Positions 23,177-37,143 of a stretch of DNA of 64,000 bases are shown in pieces. Origin of the DNA: Arsenophonus sp052401645 (GTDB lineage Bacteria > Pseudomonadota > Gammaproteobacteria > Enterobacterales > Enterobacteriaceae); NCBI GenBank assembly GCA_052401645.1, contig CP198939.1:1054001-1118000 (forward strand), read 5' to 3'. The notes beneath the pieces are model-generated. The model made no database searches. It was given only the letters and a program-made list of their open reading frames with translations, and was not told where the DNA came from. Every line of letters starts with the position of its first letter. The stretch's first letter is position 1. The translations under genes were made by a program, and so were the position numbers.

Positions 23177-23212
23177 TATTCATAAATTATTTTTATAAAT
23201 AATTTATGAATA
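23177..23212. repeat. Inverted repeat, 16-bp perfect arms
   Basis: Arms 23177-23192 and 23197-23212 pair perfectly around TTAT. The arm word is ATTCATAAATTATT. Confidence 0.7.
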
Positions 23213-24008
23213 TTATATTTATAATCATAAGATATAAAGCAAATATTATTTCAAGATATTTAATTATAAATTAACTCTATTATCAATATATAATTAAAAT
23301 ACTGATGTCAAAGAAAAGATTTTTTTTATAGATATATATTTATCAATGCTTATTTTGATAAAATTACTGACTTAAAATAAATTCAACTATCTTTAAAATT
23401 ATATTATCTATTTTATTTAATAAAAAATTTTAATATAAAATTTATATTTAGATTTAAAAATAAATTATATTATTATGATATTAGTAATTTTATCTCAATA
23501 AATATTATATTTATGATAAGTTTAATTGATTTTTTTTATAATTATGTTAATATTTTTCATAAAATATAAAATTTATCGAATAACTTCAGTTTTATCTAAT
23601 CTCGATTAAATAAATAAAATATAATAATATCTATCATTATATTTAATAAATTAAAGATAATTCTATATTTAATTCAATAAGTGTTTTTATTTATATTTTT
23701 ATATCACATAATATAATCATGAATTAATATTTTACTTAAAGTTATATTAGTATATTATATGCTAATATTAAAATAGTGTAAAACTATATTCAATACAAGT
23801 GTAGAGAAACGAATATATTTTTAAAAATCATTTATTATTCTTTAAATAAGAGGTAGTATTTTTTGATATTTTATTAATTATAAAATAATAAATATGATAA
23901 TAATTAATATTTAATATTTTCTATGTTTAGAAAATTTATATTTAATTTTATTAAAAATTTCTTCAAATCTTAATCTTATTCATTCTATTACAAAATATAA
24001 ATTTAATT

Positions 24009-24032
24009 AAATTTCTACTACAGTAGAAATTT
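24009..24032. repeat. Inverted repeat, 11-bp perfect arms
   Basis: AAATTTCTACT and AGTAGAAATTT flank AC. It is short, but richer in G+C than its surroundings. Confidence 0.5.
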
Positions 24033-25781
24033 TCTATATAAATTTTACTTGCTTTGAATAAATTTGATATTATATTATATCACTTAGCTAAATCATTAAT
24101 ATAATCTAAAGATCATAATTATTAATTAATTAATTATATTAGAAATAACTCTTTTAAATGCTGCTTCATTTAAAATTGGTTAAATCAGCATTAGAAAAAT
24201 TTCATTGATTCTAAATAGATAAATAATCAAAATTAAGTTAATATATTTAGTGATGCAAATTTTTATTAATGTTATTTGGATAATATGTATATATAAATAT
24301 TAGCTCCATTCTATATATTATAAAAAAATATTCTCATTTTTTTACTATTATTTAGATAATTTTTTTTTAAAAAAATATAATAACAATACAAATTTTTAAA
24401 GATTAATTATAAAATAGATATTTTTATCAAAATTATTATTAAATATGTTTTATGAAACAATATTAATTTAATTATTGTTATTAATAGCATACAAAATATT
24501 TCTGTTAATATATAGATCTAGTTAAATAATTAACATATCATGATAAAATATTATATTCATTATTTTATACTTCTTAAGGTGTATTAGGTAGTAAATAGAA
24601 TTTAATATTATATTAAAAATAAATTTAACATATATATATTTATATAATTTATTTTAAATATAGTAAATTTAATTTATAAACTTAATATTAATTTTAATGT
24701 TTAATTCACTAAATATAATTAATATTCTCTAGATATAAAATCCTAGCAATAATCATATTAATTAACTAATTTGTTAATTTTATCAATTAATAAATTATAT
24801 ATGTAAAAATTGAAATTCTATTTTTTATAATTTAAAACTATAGTTTTAAATTATTTTTTAGACAAAATTGACTAATAAAATTATAATAAATTAATTAATT
24901 TAATTTTATTATAATTAATATAAATTATTATATAGCTAAAATTTAAGTAATGCAATTAATATATTTTTATTCATAATAATTTAATAGATTATTTATGATT
25001 TATAATGATGATATAAATTTAAAAAGTTATAAAAGATGATTTTTAATATTATTATATAAAAAAAATACTATTTTATTAATCTTAACTGTTATTTAAAAGA
25101 ATTATAATTTTTTAATTAAGGTTTGTTAATAACGATAATATTTTCATTAAATTTATATTATTAATTAAGTATAAAGTAGCTTTTTAAAATAAAATATAAA
25201 ATTTTCCATAAAAATAATTTATTTATATTTAAAGTTAAAAAATTTTGTTTAAAAATTAAACTTAATAATATAATTATATATGTAATGTTAATATTTTATA
25301 GATAAAATAATAAATTGTTAAAAAAAATAAATAATAGTGTTAAATGATGTCTGAATTTGTTATGATTAATAATCAAATTTATTACTTATTATAAAATAAA
25401 TAATAAAGTATATAAAAAGCATAAAATTATTTATACATAAAATAAGAATAATGTTATCTAATTGTAGGATATCAAATAATTAAATTAATTTTTTTAATTT
25501 AATTATGTCATTAAGAATAAGTTAAAAATCATATATTGATATCAATCAATGATATCAATAATAACAGATGGATTATTATATCATATAAAATAAAGAGTAT
25601 ATATTAAGAAATATATAATATGATTTTATCATATGTAAGATAATTATCTTGTTTAAATATTTAATATTTATTAAAATAATTAATAAGTTTTTATTTTTTT
25701 TCTTAAAATATCAAATAATAACAAGTAATAAATAATTATTTGAATTAAAAATATTTTTTTAATGTATGCTATTAACTTTAA

Positions 25782-25826
25782 AACTTCATCAATGATTAGT
25801 TATTAACTCTAATCATTAATGAAGTT
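25782..25826. repeat. Near-perfect inverted repeat, 18-bp arms
   Basis: Arms 25782-25799 (AACTTCATCAATGATTAG) and 25809-25826 match at 17 of 18 positions around a 9-nt loop. The single difference is C against an expected T, so it looks like a palindrome that has taken one substitution. The arms are complex sequence, not simple A/T. Confidence 0.75.
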
Positions 25827-26221
25827 ATTTAAATAAATAATTTTTTAGTTTAGTTAATTAAACGGTTCAATTTATTAAATAATTTATAAAAGCATATTAG
25901 ATATATCAAAAATAAGTAATAAAATAATCAATAAATTTTATTATAAATATAAAATATAATAAATATACTACTGGTAATATTTTAGATTTTTATTATAAAA
26001 TAAAATTTATAATTAATTTATTTATATTTTAAGTAAAAAAATAAAATTTTTTGTATCTTATAAAGATGTTAAAATCAAATAAAGTAATAGTAATATTGTT
26101 ATAGTTATATAATTACCCATTCAAACTATAAATAATTATGATAAATAATAAAAAATAGTATTAATTCTTATTAAGAATACATAAGTAAATTACTATTTAT
26201 AAAATAATAGTATTTTACTAT

Positions 26222-26257
26222 AATATATTATTTTATAATATATTATTTTATAATATA
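26222..26257. repeat. Short tandem repeat, 15-nt unit x 2.4
   Basis: The unit AATATATTATTTTAT occurs twice head to tail (26222-26236, 26237-26251) plus six bases of a third copy. It was probably made by replication slippage. Confidence 0.75.
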
Positions 26258-26513
26258 AATTATAGTTCATACTAAAATATTATAAAATAACAAGATAAAG
26301 ATTAATATTTAATATATATTGAATATTTCAATCTATATTATTAAATTAATATAGTATAATAAAATATAATAATAAAATTAAAATAATTATGATTATTACT
26401 GATATTAAGATTATTAACAATATATTAGAATATTTTTATTTATAGATTATATCAATTTAATCAGATTTATTTTAAAATATAAAATTTAATTAAGTTGAGA
26501 TTAATAAAAACTT

Positions 26514-26560
26514 TTTCTACATTAAAATTAATATTAATATATTTAATTTTATTGTAGAAA
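26514..26560. repeat. Near-perfect inverted repeat, 17-bp arms
   Basis: TTTCTACATTAAAATTA (26514-26530) and 26544-26560 pair at 16 of 17 positions around a 13-nt A/T loop. Confidence 0.6.
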
Positions 26561-26757
26561 TCTCATTTCCTATATTATTTTTTACTAATAATTTTCTTTG
26601 TTTTTTTCTTATAAAATCTATTATATTATTAATAATAATATCTAATATGTTTTTTTTAATTACTATATAAAATATTTTATTAATATTTATATATTTAATA
26701 TAATATATAATTATAATTTAATCTTTAATATATTCTTGATATTTATTTTTTTTAATT

Positions 26758-26807
26758 TAATATTTCTTTATCAATTTAATATATTATTTTTTGATAAAGA
26801 AATATTA
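26758..26807. repeat. Inverted repeat, 17-bp perfect arms
   Basis: TAATATTTCTTTATCAA (26758-26774) and its exact reverse complement (26791-26807) flank a 16-nt A/T-only loop. It is about 1.15 kb upstream of gpmA. Confidence 0.7.
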
Positions 26808-27962
26808 TTAATATTAAGTAATCTTTATTCTATATATAATGTCCTAAAGATATACTAATTTTACTTCTTATTGTAATTAAGTTATTTTACTAGTTTATCT
26901 TCATTTAATAAATTATATTGTTTATTTTTTATAAAATAAAAGAAAACATTTGATAAAATATATCAAAAAATATTGAATTATATTATATAATTTAAGTTAA
27001 AATTTTTTTTTATAAAAAATACTATTTAATTTAATACTAGATTAATAGGATTGGAATTAATAGAAAAAGTTCTATTAATTATTTTAAATAAATAATTTTC
27101 AATAAGTAAAATAAAATATTAAAGTTTAATTAAAAAAAATAAAGTTAAGAGGAATGATTATATTTAATAAAGTTGATAATTAAAATATTAATAAATAAAT
27201 TATGTTTATAACAATAATATAAAATAGTTTAATTATTTTATAAAAATTATTTAAAAATTAAAATAACATTTATTTTACTATAAATTATAGAATCAAAATA
27301 TTAATAAACAATTAAGAATAAAATTGATTAATTTTCAAACATATATTTATATATCACAATTATTTTAGTATTTTACTATACTAATAGTATAATTATATAT
27401 TAATACATAAAATTAAAAAAAATTTTATGATAAAATCATACTATATGATTAAATCTATTATAATTAATTTAATTATATTTGTAATTTATTTGGTAAACTA
27501 TAACAATAAATATTAATTATATATCATCTTATTTATGATTATTTAATAAATTTATTAATACAAGTCTTTACGTATTTAAAAATACTTTATTGTAAAAATC
27601 ATTATATTTTAAAAGTTTATATTTTATAATCATTGATATTTTTTTAAAAAGATTACTTAGTATTAAAATTACTATATTATTAATTAAATATTATTAGCTT
27701 TGATATTTTGAAAATATACTTATGAAACAAATAATATTAGGATTATATCATTATAATTAATTTCATTTAATTAATATAAATGAAATAGAATATTTCATGT
27801 TAATTAATTAATTTAATAAGAAATATGAATTATAATTAAATAAATTATAAACATTATTCAACAACTTTAAAAAATATTTTTAATTATATATTTTATATTT
27901 ATTTTCACTATTAATATAATAATTGGGATCAATTTTAATAAATTCAAAATAGGAGTTTATTT

Positions 27963-28676
27963 ATGTTAGTAACTAAGCTAGTCTTAGTAAGACACGGTGA
28001 AAGCGAATGGAATAAAGAAAATCGATTTACTGGTTGGACTGATATTGATCTTTCAGAAAATGGTCGTAAAGAAGCAATAAGCGCTGGACAATTATTAAAA
28101 AAGAAAGGTTTTACTTTTAACTATGCTTATACATCAGTTTTAAAACGTGCTATTCATACATTATGGAATATCCTAGATCAAATAGATCAACAATGGTTAC
28201 CAATTGAAAAAAATTGGCGTCTTAATGAACGTCATTACGGTGCATTACAAGGTTTATATAAAGAAGAAACCGTTAAAAAATATGGTGATAAACAAGTTAA
28301 ATTATGGCGTCGTAGCTTTAAAATTAAGCCACCAGAATTAAATAAAGATGATCATCGTTATATTAGTAACGATCCTCGTTATGAAAATTTAAGCTCATTA
28401 GAGATACCTGTTTCTGAAAGTCTTGCTGCCACAATTGAACGTGTTATTCCTTATTGGGATAAAGTAATTAAATCTAGAATTGTTAAAGGTGAAAAAATAA
28501 TTATTGTTGCTCATGGTAATTCATTAAGAGCATTAATAAAATATTTCAATAAAATTACTGAAGAAGAAATCTTTGAATTCGATATTCCAACTGCTGCTCC
28601 ACTTGTTTATGAATTTGATAAAAATATCAGACCTATTAAGCATTATTTCATTTGTAATAATGGTAATGGCATTTAA
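27963..28676 (+). CDS. gpmA: 2,3-bisphosphoglycerate-dependent phosphoglycerate mutase
   Basis: GpmA interconverts 3- and 2-phosphoglycerate in glycolysis. The phosphohistidine motif RHGES holds His11, the second catalytic His184 is in VAHGNSLRA, Glu89 is in LNERHYG, and the RENRFTGW-type loop (here KENRFTGWTDIDLSE) is present. The ATG at 27963 is preceded by a good AGGAG with 7-nt spacing, one of the clearest ribosome-binding sites here. The protein is 237 residues, about 13 shorter than E. coli GpmA: it stops after RPIKHYFICNNGNGI and lacks the flexible, Ala/Lys-rich tail. It stands alone, 9.7 kb from the gene before and 17.6 kb from the gene after it, so it must have its own promoter. Confidence 0.96.
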   Translation: MLVTKLVLVRHGESEWNKENRFTGWTDIDLSENGRKEAISAGQLLKKKGFTFNYAYTSVLKRAIHTLWNILDQIDQQWLPIEKNWRLNERHYGALQGLYKEETVKKYGDKQVKLWRRSFKIKPPELNKDDHRYISNDPRYENLSSLEIPVSESLAATIERVIPYWDKVIKSRIVKGEKIIIVAHGNSLRALIKYFNKITEEEIFEFDIPTAAPLVYEFDKNIRPIKHYFICNNGNGI

Positions 28677-29140
28677 AATAATCCTAAAATAAGTTAAGGT
28701 AAAATAATTAAATCTTAATATTAAATAAAATAATGAATTATAGTAAAACCAATTAAAAATTAATTTATTAAATTATTTTTATAATGTATTCAAAATAGTT
28801 CATAATAAATATATAATTATTTTCAATATTTATATTTTATCAATATAAATGCATTTCAGATTATATTATTTATTTTTTGTTAATAGTTTATTTATTACCT
28901 ATGTATTGCTTTTACTAAAAAAAATACTTCAATGTTATTAAAAATAAAAAATTTTTTTATTACATAGTAATAGTTAATTCGTAAAGGTTTAGTTATTTTT
29001 AAGTTATTTTATATTTTATATAAATTTATATAACTAAAGTTAATCATAAAATTAATTTTTATAAAATTTAATTTTTAAAAAAAATCATTAACAATTAGTG
29101 CAATCATCACTGATGATAGTTAATTTTTTTTACCATATTC

Positions 29141-29198
29141 AAACTAATAAGCTATAAAATGATTACTATGGAGTAATCATTTTATAGCTTATTAGTTT
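29141..29198. repeat. 27-bp perfect hairpin
   Basis: Arms 29141-29167 and 29172-29198 are exact reverse complements around the tetraloop ATGG. This is the longest perfect stem in the window, with AGCT, ATTACT and ACTAAT words giving several G-C pairs. It lies 465 nt past the gpmA stop. There is no long T tract after it on either strand, so an ordinary terminator is not obvious. Confidence 0.9.
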
Positions 29199-32100
29199 TA
29201 TTTAAAATAATATATGAAATAATATTACTTTGTGTATTTAAAGAAAATAAAATTGAAATTAAGTAAATATAGTATTCTTCAATATAATTATTAATAATAA
29301 TTTTTATAAAATGTTAAAAGATGATAATCTTATAATTATTATTATAAGATTATTAAAATTATCAATTACATATAATAAATTATATGTAGTATCTCATCAT
29401 TCATCGATATTAAAACTATTATTAATATATAAATCATTGATTATTTTTTCTTATCATTTAGTGTTGTATTATATAGTATTTAAAATTAAATATACATAAT
29501 AATTTAAATTATATTTGAACTGATTAAGCTTTTTAAGCTTCATATAAATTAAGTGAATTTATTTTTAAATAATTAATTAAAAATGAATTAATAATTATAA
29601 AAAATAAATCTATATTATTACTAAAATAAAACTCAATATTTTGATATCAAAAAAATATTTGAACTATAAAAATAAATTTATATATTATTTAACTTTTTTT
29701 AATAATTTAAATAAAGAAAATAATTATTTATCTACTTAAATCTAATATTTTAATTTTCATAAATGATTAATTTTATTTAAAAAATAAATATTTATTTATA
29801 ATAAATATTTATTAATACTTAACAAAGTATTTATATAAAAAATAATATTCATTCTTTTTTTTAAAATATATATGTTTGTAATAATTCAGCGAATAGTTAA
29901 AAAATCATATTAAAATATATAATTATTTATTTTAATTTACAAGATAATTAAAAGAGAAAATATTAATTATATATATAGTAAATAATATCAGATTTTCGAA
30001 TGAATAATTAAATATTTTAAAAGAATAAAAAATATTAATAAATATTGTTTTATCGTTATAAAGTAATCAAACTTTAGTATATTTTAAATTATTAATATCA
30101 TGAAAATTTATATGGACATCATTATTAATTTTCTATAATTATAGAAATATAGTTAATATTTATTTAAATTTAGTATAAAATAAAAAAATTATATACTTTC
30201 CTATGTAACATAATCGAAATAAATGAATATTTTATTAATATTAAAATATAGTAGTATTTTAAAAAAATATTTTTTAAACAAGTTTTCTTTCTTTACTATT
30301 TTATTAAAAATAAAATAACTTAATTATTTAATTATAATAATAAAACAAGATATATTTGTTAAAAAGATTAAATATATTCTCTTTAAACTTAATTTAAATA
30401 GATATTTAATATATTTATTTTATTTTTAGTTTTTATATGATCCTTATTAAATTATTTTATTTTTTATATAAGTAATGTATGAAAAATCTTTATTAAAAAA
30501 TCTTAATATTATACATTACAATAAAAGAATATTTTATCTAAATAAGCTTATTTAATTTTAATAAAAATCTTAATCTTAGTTTATACTATAATTATTTTTT
30601 GATTTTTATAGTATAAAATAACTTGGATAAATTGATAAATTGAAATGATTTAATCTAATCAAACAAAAGTAGTTTGTTTTTTAATTTTAAATTTTAGTAT
30701 TGTGTTGTTACAACATAATTGATTATTTTATTTTTTTAAAGTTTAAATCTTTAAAATTATTACTTATAATTAAAATAGTTTACTAATAAAAATATTTTAA
30801 TATTTTTTGTTTATGCATATTTATTAAAATAAACGATCTAACGATAAGAAAGTTTTTCTTCTTAATATATATGTTAAGAAATTAATTAATTTAAATATAA
30901 TATTCAAAATTATGGAATAAATTAAAAATAATCTTAATCACAATATAAGTCTTTAGATAAAATATTTACTATTTTATCTATATGATAATTGTAAGTTTGA
31001 AAAAATAATTTAATAAACAACATCAATTCTTATTTATTAGTATTCTACTTTAAATTTTATCAATATATTACTTTTATATCCTGAGATTCATTTTTTATAT
31101 AAACCTAATCTACATTTATTAAATTCAACATTAACTCTAAAATTATTAGAAATATATTATATTAATAAATGTATTAAATAAACATCAGTTTTTAAATTAA
31201 AATACTAAATTTAAATATTTATATAAATAAATAAAAACTATAATCGTATTTTATTTTTTAACAAATATTAATAGAAGTTATTATGATATTTTATTTTTTT
31301 TTAAAAAGAAATTTATTTAATAATAAGATTGATAAACATATCTGAATTTAAGTCAATAAAATATTTTTACTATTTATTAGTATATAGATTTATGATAATT
31401 TTATAATGAAAATATTTTTATATTAAAACTAAATAATTAAAATTATAGAATAAAAAATCTTTTTAATAAACTAAATAAAAAATATTAATATAATTCATGT
31501 ATTTATAATATAGAATAATTTATTGATTATTTAATTTTAAAATTATTTTAATTATTTTAAGTAATATATTTATTTTGATAAATTTTATAATAAATATATT
31601 AACTATATTATTTTTGATAAATTAAAGATCCTTTATAAAACTTCATGATGTTATTTTATGACAATATTATTGTATTATTATCTAAATTAAATATTAATTA
31701 TAATAAAATTTATATAAGCTTTTTTTAATTAAATTACTGCTTTTATTAAAAATCTATACTAATATTAGAAACAAAATAACTATTTTATGAATAATTTTAT
31801 TAAAAGGTGTAATTTCGATTTTTTATTAATATATTCTTTAATATAAAAGATATAATTTTAATATATACCTCATATATAATATAATATAAATAGTATATAT
31901 ATTATATTTTTTATTTTAAAATATATTATATAGATAGGTGCGTTTTATAAATTTCCATCCTTTATTTCTTATAGTAAAGATTATTTGATATTTTTAGTTT
32001 TAATTCTGAAATATAATGATATAAATAGTGCATTAATTAATATTAATATAGATTTTATATTTTTTTCTATAAATTCAACAAAATTAATAAGTAATCTTAA

Positions 32101-33305
32101 TGTTATAGTACAACAAAAGCAGTATTTACTTAAATAAAATAATAAGGATATTTAAGAGTTTTTTAATAGTATTATTGTATATATGTTACTTTAGATCATT
32201 ATCTTAATTTTATTATATAAACATTCTTAATAAGATAAAATAGATTATGGAGTTTATATAAATGATTTTTGTTTTTAATATAAATATAACTTCTTTAATT
32301 TATTCATATTATTATCTACCATATTACTTTATTTAAGAAAATAAAAAGATATTTTATATATAATCTTATACTAGATTTAAATTTATCAGCAATTTATTTT
32401 AAGTTAAATCTTTCTATTTGATAGAAATGTAGTAATTTGACAAATCATTTTATAATGCTTACTTTAAATGAATATAAGAATATCACTATTTTACTTATAG
32501 ATAATTTTAAAGGTTTATTTTTATTTTAAATAAACTAATTATTTTTATTTTTAAAAAATTAAAGATCTTTTATCTCTATTTTATTTAATTTATCGTTTTT
32601 AACGAATTAATAATAAATTTATTTTTAGATAGTAATTAGTCTTTATTTAATAATTCAATCTGCAATATCACTAATATTATAGTTATTAATAAATTATTAT
32701 AACATATTATAGTTATTATGTTATTCAGTTTTATAAATGATTTTTATGAATAATTATAGTATTAATAGAAATGTATTTAACGAAAAAGTTTTTCTAGGAA
32801 ACCATTACATTACTTATTTTATTTCATTCTATATCGTTATATTCAAATAAGTCGCTCTTCCAAAAATAAAATAATATAATGACTTAAAAAATATAAACAG
32901 ATTATTTATCATTTTATTTCTTATTATTGAAGTTTAATTATTTCTTCAATCATAGTTAAATATTAATTCGAATTATAATGTTATTTTATTTATACTTAAT
33001 ATTTCTAGAAATTTATGATGACGTAATCAAAAATTCATCATAAATACTATATTATTTATATAAAATATATCCTTATTGTATAACGATATATTTTAAAATA
33101 ATATATTTTAGCAGGTAATGTAATAAAAATAATTTAATTGTGTTAATTAATTATGATAATCAATATTAAGTTTTCTGATTTTATCATATATTCTATCAAA
33201 TACATTAATACTTTATCTACAAAATACATCCTTTTTTATTTTGCCATAAAATTAAATTAGATACAATATAAATTGTGAATAAATTTAAATATGGATATTA
33301 TTTAG

Positions 33306-33341
33306 TTTCAAATTATATTTATATATAAATATAATTTGAAA
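33306..33341. repeat. 36-nt perfect palindrome
   Basis: The 18 bases from 33306 (TTTCAAATTATATTTATA) are followed directly by their exact reverse complement. A further small stem, AGTTTCTT with AAGAAACT (33341-33362 region), abuts it, so it is another adjacent pair. Confidence 0.8.
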
Positions 33342-34146
33342 GTTTCTTCTTCTTAAGAAACTTTAAAATAAATATCTATATATTTTATGAGATAATAATT
33401 TTAATATTTGGTATGAATATAATTCACTAAATTCTTATATATAGACTAGATATATCACATTAAATTATAGATTTACTATTTTATTAAAATATGATTTTAT
33501 CATAACTAGATTGAGTATATATTATCACTAAGAAGATATTTGAAATTTTTAAAATATTTTAAAAATAAACTTTTAGTATTTATATATATATTTAAATTAT
33601 TAATTTTATAGATTAATTCATTAATTAATATAATTAACAAATTAAAAATTATTTCTATTTATAAATTCACAACTATAATGATAATTAGTACTTTTTTATT
33701 TTTTAAAAAAGTTAAATTTTATAAAAAATATGAGTTATTAACTTATAAAAAATACTAAAATATAAAATATATAATTTATTAAAAATAATTTACATATGTT
33801 ATATAGTTATAAAACAATTTAATGAATCATATAATATAACTAAGATAAATAAATATAAATTTATTCATATAAGTTTTTAAGTTTATCAAATTATTTAATA
33901 TTATGATAGTAATAGAAATTGACTGATCTAATAGATAATATATATTATAAAATACGATTAATATTAAAGTTAAAAACTTTTCTATTATATAATAAAACAT
34001 AAAAAACATCTATTTTAAAATAGATCTAAATTTTTAATAAAATAGAGAAAAATAAGTAAGAAACTAAATAAACTAGCTAGGATATCATTAAAATTATTGT
34101 GTAAAAATCATTAATAAAAATAAATAAGATTATATCATGTAGATAA

Positions 34147-34174
34147 TACAGTTATAAATAAATTTATAACTGTA
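34147..34174. repeat. Inverted repeat, 13-bp perfect arms (first of a pair)
   Basis: TACAGTTATAAAT (34147-34159) and its reverse complement (34162-34174) flank AA. It overlaps the start of a second hairpin at 34172. Confidence 0.65.
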
Positions 34175-34204
34175 ATGAAAATGATAATTATCATGTTTCA
34201 TTAC
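34172..34204. repeat. Inverted repeat, 15 bp with one bulge (second of a pair)
   Basis: GTAATGAAAATGATA (34172-34186) pairs with 34189-34204 leaving one extra base unpaired, around a 2-nt loop. It shares three bases with the hairpin before it, so the two cannot both form fully. Confidence 0.6.
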
Positions 34205-37121
34205 TTGATGCTAAAAGAATTAATTTTGGATTTATGAAAATATAATGTTGATATAAATCTACATATGTTAAATATTTTTATTAAATAAATATTTATTAAT
34301 ATTATTAGTAGAAACTAAAATATAATTGACTTATTTTCTTTTTTTACATATAACAATTTAATTGAATTTTAAATAATTAAGTTTATAAGATTTTAATTAA
34401 TTTGAGTCTTTATGTAAAAAGATTTAAAAAAAAATTTTTCATTGTAACATAGTTTTTCTAATAACATTAAATATTTTATAAAAAATTTATTTAAATAAAT
34501 AATATGAATAATTATCTAAATTTTAAAATAAAATAATTTTTAAAAAAAACTACAAATATGTTTAGATATCTATACATAAAATATTATATCGTATTTAAGG
34601 TATTTATAAAATACTTACTTTATTTAAAATTATGAATATTCAGTAAATAATTATTCTTATTATATTATTTTTTATTAATTTATTTGCATATCTGCTTATT
34701 ATATATATTAATAATATGATGAATTTAAAATTCATATATATTCTCTTTATAAGGTTATATTCGCATATTACTAAATATTTTATTGTTTAGGAAACAAAAT
34801 AGTTAATTAGAACTAATATATATAAATAATATATTTGAGTTTTAAAGAAAGTAAATTAGAAATTATTAAAAATATTTTTCAAAATAAAATATAATTTTAA
34901 ATTATAATAATATTGTTTTATTGTTAAGTATCATATTTCAGAATTAATATTTTCAAACTTTTTTATATATGAATAAATAAATTTATTATTTTATATATTC
35001 TTTTTTGATTTTATAAATGTTAATATTTATTTTTATCAATAAAACTGTTATTATTGATATAAATCATAAAAACTATTTCATAAATTTTTAACTATTTCGA
35101 GTTTTTAATTTTTTATTATTATATAATTGAGAATTTTTCTAAGATAAAAGTAATTAATTAAATGATAAAAAAATTTGTTTAGTTTTTTTATTTTTAAAAT
35201 GAAATATAATTAATTTATTTTTTTATAATTTGATTAATATAAGTTTTGCTAATATATATTTACTAGTATAAATGTATTTGATTGAAATTTTCTTATTTAA
35301 TATAAATGAATAAGCAATGTTTTTATATTGGCGATAGTAATCAAAAATAATCTCTAATATATCTTCAACAATTTCTAATATAATCTATTAAAACAATTAA
35401 TATTAAAATTAATTATAAATTTATTTATCAAAGTTAAATATAAAAACAATCATTACTACAAATATTCATTTTAATTATGTTGATTGTTTTATTATTATCA
35501 TGTATTAATAAAATTAAGATTTATAATAAATCCTATACTATCAATATTATATTTTATCATTAAAATTTAATTTTTATTGATTATAAAATTTTATTTTTAT
35601 GTTTAATAAAAAAACAGTAGATTAATAATTATTAATAATAAAAATTAATATTATATATCCACAATTTTAAGGATAATATTAATTATTAAAATCTATTGTT
35701 TTAAAGTAAAAATACTATTTGAAATATTTATAAATAAGAAAAATTATATAAAAATATATATAATTATATATATTGTTCCTTTTTCTATTTTAAAATTATA
35801 ACTATTGTTTAAATTATTTCATTGTTAATCTATTTATTAATAATAGTTATTGTATAGTAGATTACTAATCTAATTATTTTTATCAAAATGCATTTAATAC
35901 TTTAAATACTCTATTATAATATAATTATATATCAATTGCTACTTAATAAATATTCATTTTTTTTAAAAAATGAATTTAATAAAAATATAAAAAAATAAAA
36001 TATAAACTTTATACATCTATAAATTATTTCTATTATATACTTTTCTAAAATTAATTCAGATTAGTTTAATTATTTAGAATAGTTTTATTAAAAAGAATCG
36101 ATTTCCAAAAAAAGAATATTAGATTTGACATAGAAAAACTTGAAGTAATAAATTTTTAGTATCTGACTTTACATGAATTTTTAAAATATTTATATTTTAT
36201 GTAATTTTTATATCAATAATAAATTTATAATGATTTTATAAAATGTTATATTTTATTAATAATCTTTCTTAATTTATAAAATTAAATTCTAAGAGATCTT
36301 GCTGACATAATTAAGAATAGTTATAAATCAATTATTTCTCTTATATTTCAAACTGAGAATTGTTTTAAAAACTTATTCATCAACATACGGTTTTATTAAA
36401 ACTTAACTTTATTAAATTTATTTAATCATGAACAAACCATCTAATATTTATTTTATTGATATTTTTTAATCTCTAATACTATATATACTTTATATTTTAA
36501 TTCAATCTTCTATATACTACTGAATAATACTAATTCATATTAATAATACATTTATTAAATTTAAGATATTTTAAATAAAAAATTCCTTTATTTAAGAGGT
36601 ATTTATGTTTTATTGAATAAAATTTAGCTTTAAATACGCATAATTAGTATTGAGATTTTTTATACAGTATTAGATATTTTCCTTTTAAAAAAAAATATTA
36701 TCTGTAAAGTTATTTATACTATTTTAATAAAATGATTAACTATATTAGTTATAGGTTCTTATTATATGAATGATATAAAAGATTGATCTTTTTGTGTTTA
36801 ATCTAAATTTAATTATATTAATTTATTAATTATATTCAATACTTATATTAGGTAATATTTCGTATATGATTCTTTACAATCGTTCAGAACGATAAATATT
36901 TGATTAATAATTTGATATATATTTTTAAAAATATATACAATTGCTTATATATCTAAACCTGTTAATTAGAATTAAAGTTAGTAATATACAAATAGATTTA
37001 TATAAGATCTACTACGTAGATATATTTTTTTAAATCTTATTTAATAAACTAATTTTTGTTATATAAGGCGATGTAATAAATTAAAATAGTGATAATTAAA
37101 TTATAATCTTTATATTTTAGC

Positions 37122-37143
37122 AATATCATTAATTAATGATATT
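37122..37143. repeat. 22-nt perfect palindrome
   Basis: AATATCATTAA is followed directly by TTAATGATATT. At this length a chance origin cannot be excluded. Confidence 0.5.

Larger units (their letters stand above)
18228..27962. other. 9.7-kb gene desert between sdaC and gpmA
   Basis: No recognisable gene, pseudogene, tRNA or mobile element. G+C in sampled lines is about 5-18%. The patch at about 18590-18650 is a little richer in C/T and contains CTACTACTAC but fits no RNA or protein I know. Visible structure is limited to inverted repeats (19771, 19882, 20979, 22280, 22687, 23177, 24009, 25782, 26514, 26758) and a short tandem repeat at 26222-26257. Confidence 0.75.

Noticed and set aside
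18228..27962. Possible replication origin (A+T-rich desert)
   Set aside because: No DnaA-box cluster (TTATCCACA-type) seen, and neighbouring genes are not those typical of oriC.
29311..29499. 62-codon frame after gpmA
   Set aside because: Contains two small inverted repeats and codes for a low-complexity string; no support as a gene.
32673..32718. Direct repeat of ATATTATAGTTATTA, 31 nt apart
   Set aside because: Only two copies of a 15-nt A/T word; likely slippage or chance and not linked to any gene.
33827..34009. 60-codon frame in the large desert, minus strand
   Set aside because: Hydrophobic A/T-codon filler without similarity or start signals.
36879..36893. ATCGTTC-A-GAACGAT dyad, operator-like
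   Set aside because: Only 7 bp and no promoter or gene within kilobases.
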